Of a stretch of DNA of 9,138 nucleotides, positions 6,871 through 9,138 are shown in pieces. This DNA comes from GCA-2716945 sp964342835. Its GTDB lineage: Bacteria > Pseudomonadota > Gammaproteobacteria > GCA-002705445 > GCA-002716945. The number at the start of each line of letters is the position of its first letter. Position 1 is the first letter of the stretch. The notes under the pieces are model-generated. The model did no database searches and had not been told where the DNA came from. It saw only the letters and a list, made by a program, of their open reading frames with translations. The stretch spans positions 1 to 9,138 of the forward strand of contig CAYFGJ010000041.1 of the NCBI GenBank assembly GCA_964342835.1, written 5' to 3'. The translations under genes and the position numbers were made by a program.

Positions 6871-8241
6871 ATGAAAAAAATTATTGTCTTTGGTGGCGGT
6901 TCTGTTGGTTCTTCAGTAGCTAAAATGCTTTCCGATGATGGAAACGATATAACATTAATAGATAATGACAAACAAGTTCTTGAAAATCTAAAAGAAAAAA
7001 TTGATATAAAAACAATTCATGGTAATGCTACGTTTCCATCTATTCAAAAAGCAGCAGATGCTGATAATTGTGATATGGTTATTGCAGTAACCGGACTTGA
7101 TGAGGTAAACCTTAGCGCGTGTCATATTTCAAAAAAAATTTTTAACATCCCACGAAGAGTAGCCAGATTACGAGCTAATGATTATCTAAATAATGATTAT
7201 GGTTTTAAAAATGATTTTTTTTCTATAAATGAAGTTATAAGTCCAAGTTTGCTTTTAACTGATTATGTTAAGAATATCATTGATCATCCAGGTGCATTTC
7301 AAGCTTTCCAGTTTGCAGGAGGATTAGTACAAGTTGTAGCAGCTACTGTTTTAAAAGAAGGACCACTATCTGGTCGCAAATTATCAGAATTCAAAAAAGA
7401 TCTGCCCAATGTAGATGTGAAGGTTATTGCAATATACCGTAACAAAAAACCAATTTTTCCAAATGGTGATACAGTAATACTTCCTGAAGATGATGTATTT
7501 TTTATGGCCACTGAAAAAAATATGCGTTTTATGAGTGAATTGAGAATGACATCTGAAAATCCACACAACGTAATGATTGCAGGTGGAGGTAATATAGGAA
7601 GTGCTCTTGCAAACAGATTAGAATCTAATTACACAGTTAAACTTATAGAAAAAGATAAATTAATTTCTAAAAATGTTGCACAAAAATTATCTTCTACCGT
7701 TGTCTTGAATAATGATATAGCTGATGAAGAATTACTTAAAAATGAAGGCATAGAATCTGTTGATTATTTTTGTGCCGTAACTAATGATGATCAAATGAAT
7801 ATACTTTCATCCAAACTTGCTAAAGAAATGGGTGCAAAAAAAACTATAGCTATTATAAATAGATCCTCTTATAGAAATTTAGTTTCAAAAGAAATAGATG
7901 TCGTAATATCTCCAGAAGATGTGACAATTAGTTCTTTGCTAGCATCGGTTAGAACAAGTGACATTGTAAGTGTTTTTTCACTGGGTTTTGGTGATGCAGA
8001 AGCACTTGAGTTAATTGTTCATGGTGATTCTAAAACTTCTAAAATAGTTGGCAAAAAGATTTCTGAATTAAATTTACCTGATACAGTAAATATAGGAGCA
8101 GTTGTTCGTAAAAATAAAGTCATTCTTGCTAACACTGATATTAAAATAGAATCTGATGATCATATAATTATGTTTTTATTAGATAAAAAGGATATTTCTA
8201 AAGTTGAAAAAATGTTTCAGGTAGAAGTAGGCTTTTTCTAA
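6871..8241 (+). CDS. trkA: Trk K+ uptake system regulatory NAD-binding subunit TrkA
   Basis: TrkA is the cytoplasmic nucleotide-binding ring that gates the TrkH K+ channel. The 456 aa match E. coli TrkA (458 aa) and hold the duplicated RCK architecture: RCK-N 1 (about 1-125), RCK-C 1 (about 140-222), RCK-N 2 (about 232-350) and RCK-C 2 (about 368-455). The first Rossmann motif is GGGSVGSSVAKML (8-20), with the strand-2 acid D31 in LIDND. The second is GGGNIGSALANRL (238-250), with E260 in LIEKD. The second site has an acidic residue at the end of strand 2, as NAD(H)-binding folds do. The ATG at 6871 has no good Shine-Dalgarno sequence nearby; the nearest AGGA is 19 nt upstream. A possible -10 TAGAAT (6842-6847) could give a short leader. 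trkH begins 3 nt after the stop, so the pair is co-expressed. In relatives rsmB usually lies directly upstream, but here fmt does. Confidence 0.97.
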   Translation: MKKIIVFGGGSVGSSVAKMLSDDGNDITLIDNDKQVLENLKEKIDIKTIHGNATFPSIQKAADADNCDMVIAVTGLDEVNLSACHISKKIFNIPRRVARLRANDYLNNDYGFKNDFFSINEVISPSLLLTDYVKNIIDHPGAFQAFQFAGGLVQVVAATVLKEGPLSGRKLSEFKKDLPNVDVKVIAIYRNKKPIFPNGDTVILPEDDVFFMATEKNMRFMSELRMTSENPHNVMIAGGGNIGSALANRLESNYTVKLIEKDKLISKNVAQKLSSTVVLNNDIADEELLKNEGIESVDYFCAVTNDDQMNILSSKLAKEMGAKKTIAIINRSSYRNLVSKEIDVVISPEDVTISSLLASVRTSDIVSVFSLGFGDAEALELIVHGDSKTSKIVGKKISELNLPDTVNIGAVVRKNKVILANTDIKIESDDHIIMFLLDKKDISKVEKMFQVEVGFF

Positions 8242-8244
8242 AAT

Positions 8245-9138
8245 ATGAATTATTCATTAATAAAAAGAATACTTGGAATAATGTTAATTATGTTTAGCAT
8301 TACATTAATTTTTCCAATACTTATATCATTAATTTATCAAGATAATAATTATATTACATTTATTTTATCATCTGCCATCATTTTGGTTATTGGGTTATTT
8401 TTTTATCTACCAAATAAAAATGTTAAGAATGAAATAAATATAAGAGAAGGGTTTCTTATAGTTGTTTTGTTTTGGGTTGTGTTAAGTATTTTTGGATCAA
8501 TACCATTTATGTTAGATCCTCAGCTTTCACTTAGTTTTTCTGATGCGTTGTTTGAATCAACGTCTGGGTGGACAACAACTGGCGCAACAATTATTCCTAA
8601 TTTGGATAATCTTTCATATTCCATATTAATTTATAGACAAGAATTACAGTGGTTAGGTGGTATGGGTATAGTCATTCTAGCTTTAGCAATATTACCTATG
8701 TTAGGTGTTGGAGGAATGCAATTATACAAAGCTGAAACTACTGGTCCAATTAAAGATAATAAGATTTCTCCAAGAATTGCTGAGACAGCTAAAAATTTAT
8801 GGAGCGTATATATAGGTTTAACTATATTGTGCGCAATTTCTTATTATTTTGCTGGCATGAATGCTTTTGACTCAATTGCACACAGTTTTTCTACGATTGC
8901 TATCGGCGGATTCTCTACTCATAGCCAAAGCATTGGATATTTTGATAATTATTTGATTGAAACAATTTGCATAATTTTTATGTTGTTATCTGCAATAAAT
9001 TTTGTTTTACATTACATGGTTTTGAAAAACAAGAATATTAAAATATATAAACAAGATGGTGAAACTTTAATTTATTTATTTTTAATATTATTTATTGTTT
9101 TATTATTAATTATTTTTTTATATATTGAAAATCCTTCA
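8245..9138 (+). CDS. trkH: Trk K+ transporter membrane subunit TrkH, truncated by the window edge
   Basis: TrkH is the inner-membrane K+-conducting subunit that works with the TrkA ring. I translated 298 codons from ATG 8245-8247 to the right edge without a stop; the family is about 480 aa, so some 180 residues lie outside. Hydrophobic segments sit at about 9-31, 37-54, 70-90, 130-155, 185-204, 236-257 and 275-293. Two pore loops are visible: FESTSGWTTTGAT (103-115), with the filter around T110-G113, and HSFSTIAIGGFSTHS (213-227), with the filter around A219-G222. The conserved RQELQWLGGMGI (131-142) and PMLGVGGMQLY (151-161) also match TrkH. The third and fourth pore repeats are not in view. 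The gene starts 3 nt after trkA and has no evident Shine-Dalgarno sequence of its own, so translation probably depends on trkA. Confidence 0.95.
   Translation, partial: MNYSLIKRILGIMLIMFSITLIFPILISLIYQDNNYITFILSSAIILVIGLFFYLPNKNVKNEINIREGFLIVVLFWVVLSIFGSIPFMLDPQLSLSFSDALFESTSGWTTTGATIIPNLDNLSYSILIYRQELQWLGGMGIVILALAILPMLGVGGMQLYKAETTGPIKDNKISPRIAETAKNLWSVYIGLTILCAISYYFAGMNAFDSIAHSFSTIAIGGFSTHSQSIGYFDNYLIETICIIFMLLSAINFVLHYMVLKNKNIKIYKQDGETLIYLFLILFIVLLLIIFLYIENPS

Noticed and set aside
6624..6971. Minus-strand open frame of 115 codons spanning the fmt end and trkA start
   Set aside because: It is antisense to two firmly identified genes across their junction. Its composition is explained by the opposite strands of fmt and trkA, and no family resemblance was seen.
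7299..7568. Minus-strand open frames of 89 and 60 codons inside trkA
   Set aside because: Both are shadows of the trkA RCK domain coding region with no independent support.
1..9138. A novel defence, mobile or biosynthetic system
   Set aside because: Every sizeable open frame with support belongs to a known housekeeping family. No array, integrase, transposase, toxin-antitoxin pair or unknown gene cluster is visible.

Overview
The window is a very AT-rich stretch (well under 35% G+C by eye) of ordinary bacterial housekeeping DNA. It is almost entirely protein coding, with short intergenic gaps. The proteins and their order point to a gammaproteobacterium with a small, streamlined genome. The order resembles the Pseudomonas/Xanthomonas-type neighbourhood in which def-fmt-rsmB-trkA(-trkH) lies divergent from dprA/topA-tsaC-hemF. 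The thioesterase is close to E. coli YdiI/MenI, and TsaC is the short gammaproteobacterial form. A SAR86-like marine bacterium or a reduced symbiont would fit, but the sequence alone does not settle this.

Layout from left to right: hemB (minus strand, its 3' end lost at the window edge in a sequence that looks artefactual); a YdiI/MenI-type hotdog thioesterase (plus), divergent from hemB and convergent with hemF; then a tightly coupled minus-strand group topA > tsaC > hemF, with a 4-nt ATGA overlap and a 2-nt gap. After an 87-nt divergent intergenic region comes the plus-strand series def > fmt, a 63-nt gap holding a 14-bp perfect palindrome, then trkA > trkH, with trkH running off the right end.

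Functionally, hemB and hemF supply two steps of tetrapyrrole synthesis (porphobilinogen synthase and aerobic coproporphyrinogen III oxidase). def and fmt form the N-formylmethionine cycle of translation initiation and maturation. tsaC makes the precursor for t6A37 in tRNA. topA relaxes negative supercoils. trkA and trkH make a K+ uptake system. No mobile element, CRISPR array, tRNA or rRNA gene, or defence system was seen, and I found no convincing undescribed system.

Points worth a second look: HemF has Glu in place of a metal-ligand His of E. coli HemF; TopA has no zinc fingers; the locus is condensed (no rsmB, dprA, smg or aroE next to their usual partners); a Fur-box-like palindrome precedes trkA; and the first ~30 bases do not look like the rest of the genome.
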